The translations under genes were made by a program, and so were the position numbers. Below, piece by piece: positions 62,783 through 64,000 of a stretch of 64,000 nucleotides of DNA (its first letter is position 1; the number at the start of each line of letters is the position of its first letter). The notes beneath the pieces are model-generated. The model was not told where the DNA came from and made no database searches. It saw only the letters and a list, made by a program, of their open reading frames with translations. This DNA comes from Gemmatimonadota bacterium (GTDB taxonomy: Bacteria; Latescibacterota; UBA2968; UBA8231): the NCBI GenBank assembly GCA_018660835.1, contig JABJJN010000103.1:1-64000 (forward strand), written 5' to 3'.

Positions 62783-63829
62783 CTAGCGAATCGAATTCAG
62801 AATAGGTGTCAGCACCTGCTGTTGAAAGCGCCAGGCAGCGGACATCGTCTCATAGGGCTGGGTCTGCCCGTCAAAATCGACGGGATTCATCGTGATACTG
62901 AGCTCAAGACTCGGGAAGCAGATCGCATAGTTTCCTCCCGCACCCCAGGATGTGAATCCATCCCGTGGCAGGTCGGGCCACAACTGGCCGAATTCGTTGC
63001 TCCAGAAACCGTGCCCATATCGTCGCATGGCCGGCTCTTCTGCATCACGCAGAAAGGGATTCACACGAGTCGAGGCACGTAGCCACTTGGCAGGTACAAT
63101 CTGCTCACCCGCCCACGCGCCATCGTTGCACCACAGCCAACCCATCCGCGCGTGATCGTGTAAGGTGGTTCGAATACTCGTTCCCCAGCCAAACACGTCG
63201 ACCCGGGCTGACTCGGCCATCTTCTGCGAACCCGCATTGTATTGCCAGGCTGCACCTATTCGACCAGCAATCCTGTCCTTGAACAAACCACCCATCTTGG
63301 CAGAGCCTTCCGGATCGTCGATGTCGTAGAGACCGTAGGCCCTCTCTATGCAATGCATGAGAAGACACATGCCCGTTGTCTGGTAGTTGAATACGGCCCC
63401 GGGCTCCTCCCCTGGCTTGAGAAAGCCGGAGACATTGCAGATGAGATGCCGCAGGGTCGCGCCGCGATTGGCCTCGAAGGCATACCGACCCTCCTTGGGA
63501 CCACGACCGGGAGGGATATCCATCATCTCTGGAAAGAGATCGACGACGAGGTCATCCGCACTGCCAATACGGCCTTCTTCGATGGCGATACCGAGCATAT
63601 TCGACAGCACAGATTTCATCGCCGAGGCGATGTGGACTTCCTGCGTTGCCTCCATCTGACGAAGCCACTCAGCCACGAGATAGCCGTGGCGCACAATCGC
63701 CACGCGGTATGGTTTATCAGGAACAAGCATATCGAGGCACTGTCGCGACGCGGCGAATTTGCCACTGTCCATGCCGACATCCTCTGGTCTGGCTGTCTTC
63801 CAGATCGACATGGGATACATGCTGTCCAT
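62783..63829 (-). CDS. Serine hydrolase, class C beta-lactamase/esterase family
   Basis: A 348-residue member of the beta-lactamase-related family (Pfam Beta-lactamase, AmpC/EstB-like). The nucleophile is in HIASAMKSVLSNML (SAMK = SxxK). The second motif region is PGAVFNYQTTGMCLLMHCIE (YxT in place of YxN), and the third-strand HxG or KTG equivalent may be WGAGGNYAICF. No signal peptide is visible, so it is probably a cytosolic esterase or D-amino peptidase-type enzyme rather than a secreted lactamase. AGAGG lies 9 nt before the first ATG. It heads the operon with the purple-acid-phosphatase-like and amidohydrolase genes (46-base gap). Confidence 0.88.
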   Translation of the reverse strand: MDSMYPMSIWKTARPEDVGMDSGKFAASRQCLDMLVPDKPYRVAIVRHGYLVAEWLRQMEATQEVHIASAMKSVLSNMLGIAIEEGRIGSADDLVVDLFPEMMDIPPGRGPKEGRYAFEANRGATLRHLICNVSGFLKPGEEPGAVFNYQTTGMCLLMHCIERAYGLYDIDDPEGSAKMGGLFKDRIAGRIGAAWQYNAGSQKMAESARVDVFGWGTSIRTTLHDHARMGWLWCNDGAWAGEQIVPAKWLRASTRVNPFLRDAEEPAMRRYGHGFWSNEFGQLWPDLPRDGFTSWGAGGNYAICFPSLELSITMNPVDFDGQTQPYETMSAAWRFQQQVLTPILNSIR

Positions 63830-63932
63830 TTGTCACGACCTCTTGCGTGTGAGCTGAAACCTGACCTGCTTCAGTGTCCGGACATCTTCACGGCAGAAAA
63901 ACCACCTCTGACAGCGTGTGAGCAAGTGAGTG

Positions 63933-64000
63933 ATGAATATTCAGAAAATCGCCAGCCAGATTCGTGTGACAGATCTTGAGCGTTCGATTGCCTTCTACAC
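63933..64000 (+). CDS. VOC (glyoxalase/bleomycin-resistance) superfamily protein, start only
   Basis: ATG 63933 opens MNIQKIASQIRVTDLERSIA followed by FYT at the window edge. The pattern xxxRVxDLERSIAFYT is the first strand and helix of VOC-fold proteins (glyoxalase I, dioxygenases, resistance proteins). A GTGAG stretch stands just upstream. The rest lies outside the window, so the enzyme type is open. It is divergent from the serine hydrolase operon. Confidence 0.75.
   Translation, partial: MNIQKIASQIRVTDLERSIAFY

Noticed and set aside
1-64000. tRNA, rRNA, CRISPR or insertion sequences
   Set aside because: I looked for clover-leaf segments, regularly spaced direct repeats and transposase motifs and saw none; a covariance-model scan would be needed to exclude small RNAs.

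Overview
This is a 64 kb chromosomal window with no rRNA, tRNA, CRISPR array or transposase that I can see. Several traits suggest an uncultured FCB-group bacterium, most like Latescibacterota, with Poribacteria-like lineages as the alternative. They are five phytanoyl-CoA-dioxygenase-like (PhyH) genes, three Gfo/Idh/MocA oxidoreductases, a DUF6785-type membrane protein, a double seven-blade propeller regulator, and a secreted protein with a FlgD/T9SS-like C-terminal sorting domain. This placement is inferred from gene content only.

Layout. 1-1448 (minus): a PhyH gene, coupled by TTGA to a large unknown gene that runs off the left edge from a TTG start. 1722-7659 (plus): a sigma54 activator with a double propeller, then a secreted propeller protein with a sorting tail and a secreted collagen-like protein, ending in several hairpins. 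8250-9062: a PhyH with an HxG metal motif. 9092-15732 (minus): a fused M28-like/FtsX-like membrane protein coupled to a DUF6785-type membrane protein. 15804-21527 (plus): PhyH, radical SAM, AGCS symporter, GH109-like oxidoreductase and secreted Nudix-like protein. 21580-24280 (minus): transglutaminase-like gene, Gfo/Idh gene and a frameshifted fragment. 24433-27920 (plus): NatA/NatB-like ABC exporter and a 12-TM-type carrier. 27903-29447 (minus): a phosphoesterase/TIM-barrel fusion.

29537-31538 (plus): a compact BlaI/BlaR1-like sensor operon with a consensus promoter and operator. Its membrane protease ends in an M23 (LytM) peptidoglycan peptidase domain instead of a beta-lactam sensor. This is the clearest candidate for an unusual regulatory system here. 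31682-35823 (minus): type III glutamine synthetase and a LysM/DUF4015 glycosidase. 36104-38676: an RNase H-like protein divergent from a Na/Pi cotransporter and PhoU. 38701-43973 (minus): SSS symporter, epimerase, a 740-residue unknown protein and exonuclease III. 44157-46582 (plus): nitrilase-type amidase, aspartoacylase-like deacylase and transglutaminase-like protein, divergent from the SSS symporter. 46612-48423 (minus): a double metallo-beta-lactamase-fold protein preceded by a 15-bp tandem repeat. 48571-51762 (plus): PhyH, aldo-keto reductase, endonuclease/phosphatase-type hydrolase and HAD hydrolase. 51742-54338: Gfo/Idh, hemerythrin and PhyH genes. 54551-59354 (plus): a heterodimeric ABC exporter with one degenerate ATP site, then GNAT and NTF2-like genes. 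59366-63829 (minus): serine hydrolase, purple-acid-phosphatase-like enzyme and amidohydrolase. 63933-64000: start of a VOC gene.

Overall this reads as a scavenging and catabolic genome segment (transporters, oxidoreductases, amidases and hydrolases for unknown organic substrates) with several cell-envelope proteins of unusual domain make-up. Function calls come from motifs read by eye and remembered family knowledge; no database search was run.
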